A stretch of 64,000 nt of DNA from assembly GCF_008831285.2 (NCBI RefSeq), contig NC_045146.1, positions 21,033,289 to 21,097,288 on the forward strand, written 5' to 3'. Both the position numbers and the translations under genes were made by a program. Position 1 is the first letter of the stretch, and every line of letters starts with the position of its first letter. The DNA comes from Nymphaea colorata. Lineage: Eukaryota > Streptophyta > Magnoliopsida > Nymphaeales > Nymphaeaceae. Of this stretch, positions 46,711 to 57,558 are shown piece by piece. The notes beneath the pieces were generated by a model. The model saw only the letters and a list, made by a program, of their open reading frames with translations, made no database searches and had not been told where the DNA came from.

Positions 46711-46720
46711 CTATTTATAG
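46711..46720 (-). promoter_or_regulatory. TATA box of copy B
   Basis: CTATAAATAG on the minus strand, about 65 bases upstream of the start codon. Confidence 0.6.
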
Positions 46721-49232
46721 GAGGGGTTGCAAAGTGCACGGACTTTAGTTAATTAACATCTTTTACTTGGTCCATTTTGTTTGTAATTTTAAGGCATAGT
46801 CGCAAGCAGGAAGGCAGTATTTGGCTCAGAAATTCAATTTCATGCATCAGCACTCACGTGTAGGATATACCACAAGAATATGATGGCGTGATCGAACAGA
46901 TTTGTTGTGGTTTATATACAACAGGGTTAGTAAAGGATCGAGATGAAAGATTATTCAAACTGAGGATGTTCATGCTTGGTTATACATTCATTGGCCCCCT
47001 TTGGTTGTAGAAATAAGTTTTCGTTAAAATGGGTAGGATCGACGAAGCAACTGAAAAAGGCTGACAACGTGCCGTTTTCTTGACATCATTTTAAATGCTG
47101 GACTTGGGAAGAATTGAACTGGTATTCTAGCGGAAGGCCACGGGCAGGATTCAGTCATTGTGCTGTACATAAACAACGCAACCCTGCAACTGGTAGTTTC
47201 GCTGGACTGCCTTTTCCTGCCTCAGAAAGGCATGGCATGCAATTGGGTGGGGACGTCTCGTCATATCAAGATTATGTAATTTCTGATTGGTCTAAAAGAC
47301 TCGGTTTATCAAGTTTTTCTTATGATCCGTTAAAAACTGGTAGTATTTCTGCTAAACCATCTGAAAGAGAAAATAGTAGGAAAGAATTTTAATATTGTTG
47401 CCTTCATAGATAGGATGACTAAAGCCAGGGATTAGACTCGATCAAGATCCGGAAGTGTCGAGATGATCATTTTTTTTTTCCCTGAAGCGCACCTGTTGGC
47501 AAGCAAACTCAACTTGCTGTGCTCCATAGTTGGCAAACTCGCCGGTCTAACTTGTGAGTCACCTGATTCAATTATACTCATCATTTAGACCAAGGAGTTA
47601 GCTGGGATCATCAACTAATTACATGTTTTTTTAGCCTTGCATTGTTGGAAACTGAAGTTTATTATTTTGTAAATTGTTAAATGTAATTACTAACTTTACT
47701 GAGCATACATACAAACACTTATTTTACATGTCATTCAGTTTTAGATGATGAAAAAGCAAACATGAGGTCCCGACGAACTTATGTAAGTCATAAGTTTGTC
47801 AACTATGCACGCCTGCCCGGTCCTAACCTAATGAGTTTGGTGATTCAGGGAAAGGGGAAACAAAAAGTCAAACTCATGCTCGTTTGAACCAATACAAATG
47901 CATCGACAACCAGTCTTGACGAATTCATGACCAATTCAATACCAACTTTTGGCTTGCCACAAAGTCATCTAATTTGGAAGAAACTAAGCACAAAAACAGG
48001 TGTTAACTAATGTTACGTATTTGTCAGAATATATTTACTCCACGCTAATATAAAAAGCGCCTGGATACTAGTTATCCTGGCGTCAGATCTGAGAAAAGTC
48101 TCAGATCTGAAACCATTCTTGTCTACAGTCTTCGCTTCCTTGCATCGCAGGTCCAGCAATTGATAGAATAATGCAATTAGTGCCATATCATGCGATATGA
48201 GATCACGAAATTTGAGATCTGGACTACCAAATGCAATCTTAATGGTGCATTTAAGGGGACAAATTATGCCAGGTTTCGAGCCTCTGCTGACGTGCTGATT
48301 ACACTTGACATATGTGAGTCTCAGGTGCCACCCGATCAACCAAGTCCCACTTTTAATACCTCTGCCCATCTCTATGAATTTGATTTAGGCTCCTCAACAG
48401 CAGAAACCCCAAAAAATTGATCTCCAAAACCAAGGTATTTAAAAACTGAGTTGTTCAATGCAAACTTATGGGAGTTAGACTCCCACACTCCATTTTATTC
48501 CAAAAAATCAAAGAATTGGGAACAAAATAATCGTAGAAACTGAGTTGTTGATCTTCTAACAAAAAGAAAAGGGTAAGCAGGGTGCTCTGTTCTTGCAGAA
48601 GAAGCCCTAAGACAAGAAGACATACCAAATATACAGCAGTCATCACGAGGGAAAGATATTTTTCACACTAGATTTGCCAGTGAAACCATAAACTTGGCAG
48701 ACAAACAAGTCAAAAGAGAGGTTGATTCAATCTCCGTAGTCATGAGAGCACCTGTTCTTCTTCTGAATGTACAGATGGAGATTTTTCTGGATTGTTCGAA
48801 GGATTATCTTCATCAGCACCATGATTAGAATAAAAAGAAAAAGACAGCGACAAGACAGCTTAATTTTCTTACAATAGCTTAAGAGGGTGTTGGTAAACGA
48901 GCCGAACAAGTCAAACCAAGGGTGTTCATGCTTGGTTTGTCTTATAGCTCTTAAGCCGACACATTTTCAGGCGGGAGGACCGAATAAATGACGAATGGTC
49001 GGTGACTCGAAAGGCGACGAACTATTCCTGGTTCTTTGGTGCCGCGGAGGGGCATTTGAACTTCACCAGGCATGAATATTTCCAGGAAACTGGATTTACA
49101 GTTATTTATACTAATATCAGTATCAGCCTGTTTCGTGCCTTTACTTTTGACAAGTCAAAAGTTTGGGTGGTGGGGGATTCCGCTGCCGTCCTCATCGATG
49201 ACGGAAAATTAACTCCTCGCGTGCGCGGTTAG

Positions 49233-49440
49233 GGCTTTGGAAAATTATAAAAAAAGGCGTGGATGGGATCGGACAAAAGCGTGATTTCTTTGATACAGAA
49301 TTGACGGTTCATTTGAAAAATAATTTGCCCTGCCATTATCTGGTGCTTTGAAAAATGATGAAAAGAAGGTGTGCATCGGACCTGCCCAAAGCGTGATTTC
49401 TTTTGGGCCAGCATTGACGGTTCATTTGAAAGATAACGTG
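49233..49440. repeat. Two diverged tandem units, period about 111 bp
   Basis: The units start at 49233 and 49344. Shared words are gctttg(g/a)aaaat, aaagcgtgatttcttt and attgacggttcatttgaaa. Confidence 0.75.
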
Positions 49441-49456
49441 CATATATATTATCTTG

Positions 49457-49458
<2 letters not shown>

Positions 49459-49518
<60 letters not shown>
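49459..49518. repeat. AT microsatellite, about 30 units
   Basis: Uninterrupted alternating A and T. A second run of about 19 units lies at 49710-49748. Confidence 0.9.
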
Positions 49519-49522
<4 letters not shown>

Positions 49523-49708
49523 AAATGAAAAATAATAATTGAGTCATCCAGCATTTTAATCAAGACCGTCTATTTCCAGTGGTGAGAAAAAAAAATGTAA
49601 ACTAATATTAGATAGTTAAAATGACTTTCACTTTTTTTTCTTAATTGTTCACCGTGTTGGATTGAAGATGACTGAGTGACTACAAAAATTAGAGTCACCA
49701 TTCTTTTA

Positions 49709-49750
<42 letters not shown>

Positions 49751-49784
49751 GTACCAAAAACTAAAATAAGTCAACCATCATTTA

Positions 49785-50095
49785 TTGGCCTAGGTATTGG
49801 CCCGACATAGTAAGGACTTGGGGTTGGATCAGGCCGCAGCTTGTAATTGTGGCTCGGACCTGGGCCTAGCCCAACACCTGAAACCCGAGCCCGGGCACAG
49901 CCCAATGCAGACCAATTAAAATTAAAAATTATATTTTTAGTATAAAATAATATATAAATCTAATTAATAGTAGTAAAATATTATACCGAATCGAGCTTAG
50001 TCAGGTCCATCCGGATTGGTGTGACAACTTATCAGGCCAACCGAGCCAGGCACCACTTGGTACTCGTTGGTTACCTAGCCCAATGCTCAAGCTTA
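49785..50095. repeat. MITE-like repeat with GC-rich ends and AT-only core
   Basis: Words such as ggcctaggtattggcccga, gagcccgggcacagcccaat and aaccgagccaggcacc flank an AT-only core (49915-49985). The architecture matches 44590-44875. Borders are approximate. Confidence 0.35.
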
Positions 50096-50651
50096 ATCAT
50101 TTATGGTTGGATGAAATTTTTTTATTTTGTAATACTAAAAGCTATCACAAATGGCGCATTCTATGATTAAAAACTGTTGTCAACCAACTGCATATGTTGC
50201 AAAATGCACTATTCACAATGGCTTTTAGTGTCATAACCATGTCGTACTTAAACCAAATATCACCGCATGAATAATTAAGCGATACTCTACTAAATAAATC
50301 AACGGCTTGGTAGGAACCGGACCTGAATAGTGAACCTTAAGAACGAAACAACTAGAAAAACAATATGAAACAAATTCGTACGATATATGTTAAGGCAACC
50401 ATCTCAACTAGAGTCTCAGACCATAACTTTAAGGAGTACATTTATTTATTCCATAGCAGAGAAGAAGTATACAGACTTCTCGGCACCACGGACATACCCT
50501 TTACCAAACTAAACACGAGCTCAAGAGTCCAGTAAAGAAACATATAATGAAATGAACATGAACGAGACGCACTTGATGATCTCCTTCTGTATTGATTAAG
50601 CCATATGAACGTGGCAATACTTAAAAGGGCGCCTCACCGGTCACCGGAAAA

Positions 50652-50993
50652 TCAGCAGTAGATATAGACACTCCTGAACGGGAATATTGGGGTGCAGCTG
50701 GTCCGATTAACTCGACTTAGCCAGCGCGTATCCCCGTCGCAGCTGTGGTCCATGCACAATAACATGTTCTTGTCCCCGTCATGCTTCTCATTATAAACGT
50801 ATTTGTATGAACCACCGTACTTGAGGTTGTGACAACCGCAAGCTTCATACTTCTCGGACTGGCCTCGGCACCCTGGCTCCTCGTACACCCTCAGGTAGCC
50901 ATTGTATTTTGCGTCGGCAATGCTAGCAAACTCGACGGCCATAACCATTGCCACCAGAGCGGCGACTAAAGCAGCAGAAGATGCTCTGGCCAT
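50652..50993 (-). CDS. MiAMP1-like secreted peptide with a seventh cysteine (copy C0)
   Basis: The precursor has 113 residues. The signal peptide at 1-28 is two residues longer than in its neighbours (MARASSAALVAALVAM to SIADA). The mature part starts KYNGYLRVYEEPGC. The six family cysteines are at 42, 52, 54, 85, 100 and 113, with an extra Cys80 in LLCMDHSC. The loop GDTRWLSRVNRTSC differs sharply from the GYGRxLPQ...RC form of the other copies. An odd cysteine count suggests a free thiol, dimer formation or re-pairing, or relaxed selection. Only a weak TATA-like tacaaatag lies upstream (about 51099-51107). The 5' flank is shorter than in other copies and its ctctagtcaaataaggtgtg block lies unusually close. 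The frame is intact, so I call it a gene. Confidence 0.85.
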   Translation of the reverse strand: MARASSAALVAALVAMVMAVEFASIADAKYNGYLRVYEEPGCRGQSEKYEACGCHNLKYGGSYKYVYNEKHDGDKNMLLCMDHSCDGDTRWLSRVNRTSCTPIFPFRSVYIYC

Positions 50994-51009
50994 GGCGGCT
51001 TCAAAGGTT

Positions 51010-52618
51010 GAAGAGTAAAGAAGTACTAAAGATCGAATGTAGATTACAAAGGAATGGAGGACTGAGGACGTGACGGTAAGGCTGCTTCTTGGTCATCTAT
51101 TTGTATGCATTCTCAGATTTGGCCATGGCGGACGCACATTGTATGCATCCTCAGATTTCTGCTCTAGTCAAATAAGGTGTGTATGCTAACTCTGTCCAGC
51201 CGTTCCCTACGTGCATATTTGGAAGTACTATGAAAGATAAAGTTACTCTGGCCCCATGTTTTTGCCGAAGCGACACACAGATTGGGACTCTTTTTTTTCT
51301 CCTTTTCCAACCTATAACTATGGGTACTTACAGATATATATATATACATACTGTTTAAATCTTCTAACTATTTTCTGGCCCAAGAATCTGATTTCCTTAA
51401 TGTCAATTTTTAGGGATCATCACACATTTATATATTTCAAACCAACCCTTTTTGGGTATGAAAATTCTCCACTTTACCCTTACTTGATATTATTTGAACG
51501 TTTTGTACTTATAAAATGCATATTGTGTGCATAAATGCGCACATTAGAGATTGTTCGATATATAAAGAAATTACGCCTCCGGCTGGCATCAAGACCCTTT
51601 TGCAAAGAGAAAAAAGTGGCACAGTAGGTTGTCCATAGGGATGCCCCTAAAGCTAATTGGATCAGATTAACATGAGATTAAGAATTGGATCAGATTCAGA
51701 TTTAAATGAACATTGGATTTGGATTTAGTTTTAATCAAATATATCATATTTTCTGATAACCTTTAGAAGAGAAACCAATTGTAGCAGAGGCAGCTTCGAT
51801 TAAAAAATTTAGAAAAAAAAAGATATTGTCATAATACTTAAGGTGGTCACGCACTGAAAAAAATTTACAGGGTTTAGAACTGCACTAGAAAAACTTGTGC
51901 ACTCAGTTAAGACCAATTTCCATGATTTGTACACTGTTCATGGCCTAGGGCTCAGCTTGGAAGCCTTGAATTCATATGGAGATGCTGTAACTTCAGTGAA
52001 TTGGCGAAACCGGCATGAAACGTATGATGCTACCGCAATGATCATCTTGTCATCCGGCTAAAGTTTTTACCAAGGAGGAGAAATAGCATCAGACAAAGTA
52101 TTTACTGGAAAACTCTTGTCAATGAAAAAGCTCAAGGTCGTCTTCTTCACCGACAAATATCCGTGTTTAAAAGGATCGCTGTCAGTGTATCGAAGGACAA
52201 CCTTGGTGATGCTTCTTTTTACTGGCGAGAGTGTAGGAGAAATAATTGACGGTGCTTATAGTTCCGTTGATTCTGCGCCATAGATCAGATACGGTAATAT
52301 TCCAACGTATATATGTTCAATCATCAATGTGCCCAAGAAGGTGAAATCCGAAATTATGTAGAGGCAACCCATCTTTGTTAATCCCATGACGAGGAATGCT
52401 TACGAAAGCAATACATCATCCCAACAAACAAAAATACACAATAGCTAAATTAAACACGAGCTTCATGAGTCCAGTAGGAGCACTGCTCAAGGGATCACCC
52501 ATGAAACGCACATAAGAACAAACGAAGGAGCTCCCCACTTGATCTGCTTCTTTATTAAGCCATATCATTATCAAGATATGGCACTTAAAGGCGCCTCTCA
52601 CTGACGATCCCCATGAGA
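51010..52618. other. Spacer between copies C0 and C
   Basis: No gene recognised. The right-hand 250 bases are related to the 3' flanks of the other array genes (gcttctttattaagccatat, then ggcgcctc). At 51112-51136 the words gatttggccatggcggacg resemble the start-codon region of array genes and might be a tiny remnant of another copy. Confidence 0.4.
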
Positions 52619-52951
52619 TCAACACACGATATCGACACTCTTGAATGGGAATGGCCTGCATCGGTTCCCATCGATTTGAGGCAACACACGTCCAAATCCC
52701 TCGCAGTTATAGTCCACGTACCCTATCATCGTCGAGTCTGCGTCATGCTTCTCATTATAATCATATTTGTACCCACCATTGTACTCCAGGTTGTGACAAC
52801 CACAAGCTACATACTTTTCGGAACTGCCGCGGCACCCTGGCTCCTCATACACCCTCAGATAGCTGCTATATTTTGCATCCGCAATGGTCAAGAACTCGAC
52901 GGCCATAATCATTGCCACCAGAGCGGCGACTAAAGCAACAGATCTGGCCAT
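52619..52951 (-). CDS. MiAMP1-like secreted peptide (copy C)
   Basis: The product has 110 residues. The signal peptide at 1-26 is MARSVALVAALVAMIMAVEF to TIADA, and the mature part starts KYSSYLRVYEEPGC. All six cysteines lie at 40, 50, 52, 83, 98 and 110. The GGYKYDYNEKHD and PFPFKSVDIVC blocks match copy A. I chose the start at MARS because it aligns with every other copy and begins the signal peptide. An in-frame upstream ATG at 52993 would add 14 residues (MILILLHSSTFGNA) and lies downstream of the probable transcript start. The gene is head-to-tail with copies D, E and F. Confidence 0.9.
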   Translation of the reverse strand: MARSVALVAALVAMIMAVEFLTIADAKYSSYLRVYEEPGCRGSSEKYVACGCHNLEYNGGYKYDYNEKHDADSTMIGYVDYNCEGFGRVLPQIDGNRCRPFPFKSVDIVC

Positions 52952-53061
52952 GGCGTTTCCGAAAGTTGAAGAGTGAAGAAGTATTAAAATCAATCGGTAA
53001 CAAGGCTAGCAAGGGAATATTGGAGGACCAAGGCAGCGATGGTAATGCTGCTTCTTGTTCA

Positions 53062-53071
53062 TCTATTTGTA
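53062..53071 (-). promoter_or_regulatory. TATA-like element of copy C
   Basis: TACAAATAGA on the minus strand, aligned with TATAAATAGA of copies D', E and the like. One base departs from TATA. Confidence 0.45.
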
Positions 53072-53188
53072 CATCAGCGATGGAGCACTGCTAGTTCAAG
53101 GGTCTGTGGACAATGTTGTTTTGCGTCTATTTCAACGATACCAAGCGCCGGAACATAGTAGTTATGTAGTACTTGTGAATTATTTCAA

Positions 53189-53215
53189 TTGACCACAAAG
53201 TTCTGCATGAATAAA
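53189..53215. promoter_or_regulatory. Conserved upstream block of copy C with TTGACC core
   Basis: ttgaccacaaagttctgcatgaataaaac-type block, about 120 bases beyond the TATA position. It is shared with 53807 (remnant D'), 56043 (copy D) and 58504 (copy E), and in altered form with 61533 (copy F). TTGACC contains a W-box core (TTGAC), the WRKY binding site in defence promoters. Regulation is inferred. Confidence 0.4.
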
Positions 53216-53554
53216 ACAGCGGTGCAATATTAAGATATTTCAGTAAATTTGGTGAATACATTTTTTTTAGTATATTCTAGAACTTGCTTATATCTAGGGA
53301 GGCGCATATTGTAAATCCATCCATAGATTTCATGAACTCCAGTCAAATAACATGTGTGGCTGTTGAAGCGATCGGGGTTCGCTCACCTTCAAAGTTTATC
53401 AGGAACAAGTTTGGGGGAACTTCAAAGTCTTGCATGATGAAGAAAAAGATGCTTCAGTTGTCTTTTTTACTCCCTTACACAACCCGGCCTCTAAAGTTAG
53501 CAAAGTCGGAAACTGTGGTCTTCGAACACTAATTCAAAACGTTCTAGATTCTTA

Positions 53555-53594
53555 GGGCCACCAGAACGGCCACCAAAGCAAAAGATTTGGCCAT
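53555..53594 (-). pseudogene. Start remnant of a MiAMP1-like gene (copy D')
   Basis: After an intact-looking promoter and leader (TATA at about 53695-53705; leader cacctcttcactcttcaacc and so on), the minus strand encodes MAKSFALVAVLVAL, the first 14 residues of the array signal peptide, then departs to RI and a stop. The rest of the gene is missing; the DNA beyond (below 53550) is unrelated or belongs to the 5' flank of copy C. Its leader and flank are closest to those of copies E and F. This marks a deletion breakpoint within an earlier array member. Confidence 0.85.
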
Positions 53595-53694
53595 AGCGGA
53601 CGTTCGAAAGGTTGAAGAGTGAAGAGGTGTTGACTAAGATTGCGTACAAAGGGGAGAAGGACTGCGTTGGTGAGTGTAATGCTGCTTCTTGGTC

Positions 53695-53705
53695 ATCTAT
53701 TTATA
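53695..53705 (-). promoter_or_regulatory. TATA box of the remnant D'
   Basis: TCTATAAATAG on the minus strand, retained although the coding part is gone. Confidence 0.55.
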
Positions 53706-53806
53706 GATCGGCGAGATCTGCTGGTCAAAAGGATTGTGGATAATGCTGTTCTGCCTTTTGTAGCGGCGAAGCAGAGTAAGAATATAGTACGTGTGGATTA
53801 TTTGCA

Positions 53807-53835
53807 TTGACCTTGAAGTTCTGTTTGAATAAAAG
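53807..53835. promoter_or_regulatory. Conserved upstream block of remnant D'
   Basis: TTGACC core followed by ttgaagttctgtttgaataa, aligned with the blocks of copies C, D and E. Confidence 0.4.
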
Positions 53836-55480
53836 CGGCATGCAATAAGATATATACTATTTCATTATTCTCAGCTTGCTCTCATTACGAAGTCAAGAAG
53901 AATTACTTTAGTACATTTGACCAAGGCTCACCAAAAGTTAGGTGAGCGCACATTGTGTCCATCCTTGGAATTCAGGTCTAGCCAAATATAGGTCCATAAA
54001 AATGTTTATTTTCATATTGAAACTATATTAGAGCTTTTTTCATTTATACACAAGTGCCATAAAAATTTAAAATAATATTTGGTCCCAGAAACATCTGGAT
54101 CCAGATTACTAATGAGATTCAGATTTGGCATGCAGTTTTGCCACTGACCAACGGAGTCAAAATCAATGTACGATCGATCCAATAATAATTATTAGCTATG
54201 TGCCAGTTACATTACCATTCGCTGCCAACTAGAGCAAGCTAAAGATGCATGTGTCAAATATTACCATTCGCTGCCAACTTGAGCAAGCTAAAGATGCATG
54301 TGTCAAATACACCTAAGTCATGATTGATTGCGAAAATTATTAGTAGTTTCGTCATCTACACCTACAGCCTCATGTTTTAAGGGAAATGCATGGAACTGGG
54401 AGCGTTTGAATTCACGAACAAGGACAAGTCGCTTGCAAGCACAATATTTATACAAAAAAAGTTTTCGATTTGCAAAATTATCAAAGCCTCACCTCAAGCT
54501 TTTATTTGACAGTCTTTATGAAAATTGTGGCCCTTAAGAAAATTACGAAACGTAGTCTGTTTATGAAATTATCGGTGAAACGTTGGCCATGAAATCAAAA
54601 TTTCTCTTATCAGATACGAGTTCAAGGCAAACTTCAGAGCGTTGCAACATAAATCCATTACTTTATCTTATATTATCTTACACAACCCCGCCTTTCAAAA
54701 ATGTTTCTGAATAGGTAAGTTCCCACATCAGGGTTTTTATAATTTATATTCTTTTTACAAGTTGAACATACAAATTGTATCATTTTCTGTAAATTTTCTT
54801 TTGGGGATCGGATTCCCTGTGCTTGTAGACTTGATCTCTTCATTCTTTTATTCCTTTTTAATAAAGGAAGGTAGCCAACTCGAACTCAGCTTGGCTACCT
54901 TAAGCCACGCCTTGGCTCGAACTTCGACTCATCTCGAAGTTAAAAAACTTCAAACCTGGTTCGGTTAAGCTCCTCCTCTTCGGATTTGGATTTGACTCTC
55001 TTCTATCAGTTCCAAAACTTGGAAGAACACGAAATGATCTAGCATTATGGAAACTTACATATGCTCTCATTTGAACATAGCAATCATATTTGATCGCTTG
55101 ATTCATTATGTTAGATTTTGCCAAGTAAATGAATTAACAGTCTGACAAGAGTGAAAGATATCTGACCTGAAACATTGCATGTGAAAGTTAGCAGCGAAAG
55201 TAAACAATATGTCAAGGCAACCCATCTTTATTCAAATTAACCATAGGTGGTACAGCAATTTCCATGGCTGACAAGAAGTACACATACTTCTCCCCAACAC
55301 ATAAAAATACACTTAACTAAAATAAACACGATCGCATGAGTCCTGTAGGAGGGGAGCAAACCATTATTGAAATGCACATGAAAAAACCCACTTGCTCATC
55401 TGCTTCTTTATTAATTAAGCCATATCAGCGTCAAGAGGTATGGCAATACTTAAATGGGCGCCTCGCTGATCACCAGAAAA
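53836..55480. other. 5' flank of D' and 3' flank of copy D
   Basis: No gene. Bases 54211-54310 are a two-unit tandem repeat of about 50 bp (ccattcgctgccaact...gatgcatgtgtcaaata). Bases 54660-54990 are a block repeated in the flanks of copies E (59400-59560) and F (62566-62910): ctttttacaagttgaa, attgtatcattttctgtaaa, ttttcttttgggg, then a CGAGCC-rich tail. The right 270 bases are the shared 3' flank. Confidence 0.55.
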
Positions 55481-55813
55481 TCAGCACTTGATGTAGACGC
55501 TCCTGAATTGGAAGGGCCAGCAGCGATTCCTATCGACTTGAGGCAACGCGCGACCATATCCCTCGCAGTTATAGCCCTTGTACACTACCATCCTCGAGTC
55601 TGCGTCATGATTCTCGTTATAATCATACTTGTATCCACCATTGAATTCCAGGTTGTGACAACCACAAGCTTCATACTTCTCAGAACGGCCGCGACACCCT
55701 GGCTCCTCATACACCCTCAGGTAGCTGTTATATTTTGCATCCGCAATGCTTGCAAATTCGACGGCCATAACCATTGCCACTAGAGCGGCGACTAAAGCAA
55801 CAGATTTGGCCAT
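55481..55813 (-). CDS. MiAMP1-like secreted peptide (copy D)
   Basis: The product has 110 residues: signal peptide MAKSVALVAALVAMVMAVEF to SIADA (1-26), then KYNSYLRVYEEPGCRGRSEK. Six cysteines lie at 40, 50, 52, 83, 98 and 110. It ends PFQFRSVYIKC. It is closest to copy C in sequence and 5' flank, so the pair likely shares a duplication. Start chosen at MAKS by alignment; an in-frame ATG at 55855 would add MILILLHSSTFGIA, nearly the same extension as in copy C, and again falls downstream of the TATA box (55922-55933). Its distal 5' flank is broken off at about 56246 by a copia fragment. Confidence 0.9.
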   Translation of the reverse strand: MAKSVALVAALVAMVMAVEFASIADAKYNSYLRVYEEPGCRGRSEKYEACGCHNLEFNGGYKYDYNENHDADSRMVVYKGYNCEGYGRALPQVDRNRCWPFQFRSVYIKC

Positions 55814-55921
55814 GGCGATTCCGAAAGTTGAAGAGTGAAGAAGTATTAAGATCAATCGGTTGCAGCTTTGAACAAAGGAATGGAGAACCAGGGCAGCGAT
55901 GGTAATGGTGTTTCTTGTTCA

Positions 55922-55933
55922 ACTATTTATAGA
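55922..55933 (-). promoter_or_regulatory. TATA box of copy D
   Basis: CTATAAATAGTT on the minus strand, 110-120 bases upstream of the MAKS start. Confidence 0.6.
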
Positions 55934-56042
55934 GCAGCGATGGGGTAAAGGGACTGTTGACAATGCTGTTCCTGCGTCTAGTCCAACGATACCATGCGCG
56001 CCGGAACGTAGCTGGAATGTACGTGCTTGTGAATTATTTTCT

Positions 56043-56070
56043 TTGACCAAAAAGTTCGGCATGAATAAAA
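56043..56070. promoter_or_regulatory. Conserved upstream block of copy D
   Basis: TTGACC core then aaaaagttcggcatgaataa, aligned with copies C, D' and E. Confidence 0.4.
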
Positions 56071-56249
56071 CCGCGGTGAAATATTAAGATATTTTAGTTA
56101 ATTTGGTCAATATTTTTTTTTAGTATATTTGAGGACTAGCTATAAGTTAGGCAGGCGCATATTGTAAATCCATCCTTGGATTCAATGATGAATTCTTGTG
56201 AAATAAAGTGCGTGGCTGTTGACGGGATCGGATTCGCTCACCTTCTAGC

Positions 56250-57540
56250 ATCCGCCGCTTTGCACAGTCCAATAGAAACATGTGCTGGATGTCGACGTTA
56301 TCAACAATGGAATAAAGAGGCAATCACAAAACGCAAGAGAGTTAACGTACCTGGTTCGGCTATTATTGTCTACATACAGACTTATTATTATCATTTTTTT
56401 TTTGTTCACCTTATAGACATATAACGGAAGAAGACAACGGTTGAATACAATAAAGGAAGGAAACAATAAAGGAAAAATATTTTCTGCATTAGGGAAAACA
56501 ATAAATCTCTCTCTCAAGTTGGGGAGCTGATGTTGATTTGCCTCACTTGCTATTTATCCATTGATGGTGCTTCTTTCTTAGGGCTTTAGTAGATATATCT
56601 GTCAATTGATATTGGATACCATGTGAAGTATATATTGTTTTGTTTAGAATTTTTCACGAATAAAATGACAATTGATCTGGATGTGCTTATTTCGTTTATG
56701 AACGCTGAATTTGCACCAATATAAATGGCTGCCATGTTGTTGCACATAAGATTCATGGGTTTTTCAATTTTGATTCCTATATCAAAAAGAAGCGTTTTGA
56801 CCCATCATGGGTTTTCCACCACTCTCTTTTTTGTTTTTCCAAGTGAGAATGTTACTTCCCACAATACTACAAAATCTGGTGACCGATTTTCTATCACTCA
56901 GATCTCCAACCCAATCTACACTTGTGTATCCGATCACTTCAAGGTTATTATTTCTTTTCATTAAAGTTCATTTTCCTAAACTCACCTTTAAATATTTGAG
57001 AGTGCGATGAACAGTTTCCAAATGTATGGAACGATGATTGTGCATTACTTGGCTTATCATGTTGACTACGAAAGTGATATCTGACCTAGTTATGGTAAAA
57101 TAAATTAACTTTTCAAGAAGTCATTGAAAACCTTGAACATCTTGAATTGGTTTCTCATCGTCTTTTCTGATTTTCTAGTTAAGGTCAAGAGGAGTCGAAC
57201 TCGGCTTAGCTCCTCAGAATCAACATGTATTTTCTTTACATAAAAAAATGCTTTCTTCTGAATGTGTAGCTTCAATACCAAAAAGATATGTCAACTTCCC
57301 TAAATTTTTTGTTTGAAAGTTGTCGTGTAATATGGCTTTGACTTCCTTCTCTTGTTCTACAGTGCCTTATATAACAATAATGTCATCAATATACACCATT
57401 AAGATAACAATACTTTGTAGGGAGCGAAAGACAAAAATAGTGTAGTCTATAGTGCTTTGCTTAAACCAAATGTCAATAGGCACACTACTGAGTTTCGAGA
57501 ACCATGTGTAAGCTACTTAAACCCAATCTCAATAAGCACA
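56250..57540 (-). mobile_element. Ty1/copia fragment, broken
   Basis: A minus-strand relic carrying the later part of a copia polyprotein: reverse-transcriptase YIDDIIV block (about 57370-57400), the LGKLTYLFGIE block (about 57270-57300), HRTLKYLK (about 57000), RNase H words SDRKSVTRFCS and ILTWK (about 56830-56900) and CNNMAAIYIGANSAF (about 56700-56750). A possible LTR piece lies at 56250-56520. It is broken in several places and lacks its 5' part; no target duplication was found. It sits where the 5' flank of copy D departs from that of copy C, so it entered the array after those copies arose. Age: old. Confidence 0.8.
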
Positions 57541-57558
57541 CCTCCACATGCCAGAGTG

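Larger units (their letters stand above)
46721..50651. other. Spacer between copies B and C0; repeats, no recognised gene
   Basis: It contains a roughly 111-bp diverged tandem repeat (49233-49440), AT microsatellites at 49459-49518 and 49710-49748, a MITE-like block (about 49785-50095) and the block at 48560-48800 related to 45150-45450. The last 260 bases are related to the 3' flanks of the other array genes. Frames at 47114-47392 and 48190-48420 are unrecognised. Confidence 0.45.

Noticed and set aside
49336-49563. Frames containing long Ile-Tyr repeats
   Set aside because: They are translations of the AT microsatellite.
51112-51136. Possible extra start-codon remnant of an array gene (gatttggccatggcggacg)
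   Set aside because: It is too short to separate from chance, so it is mentioned only in the spacer entry.
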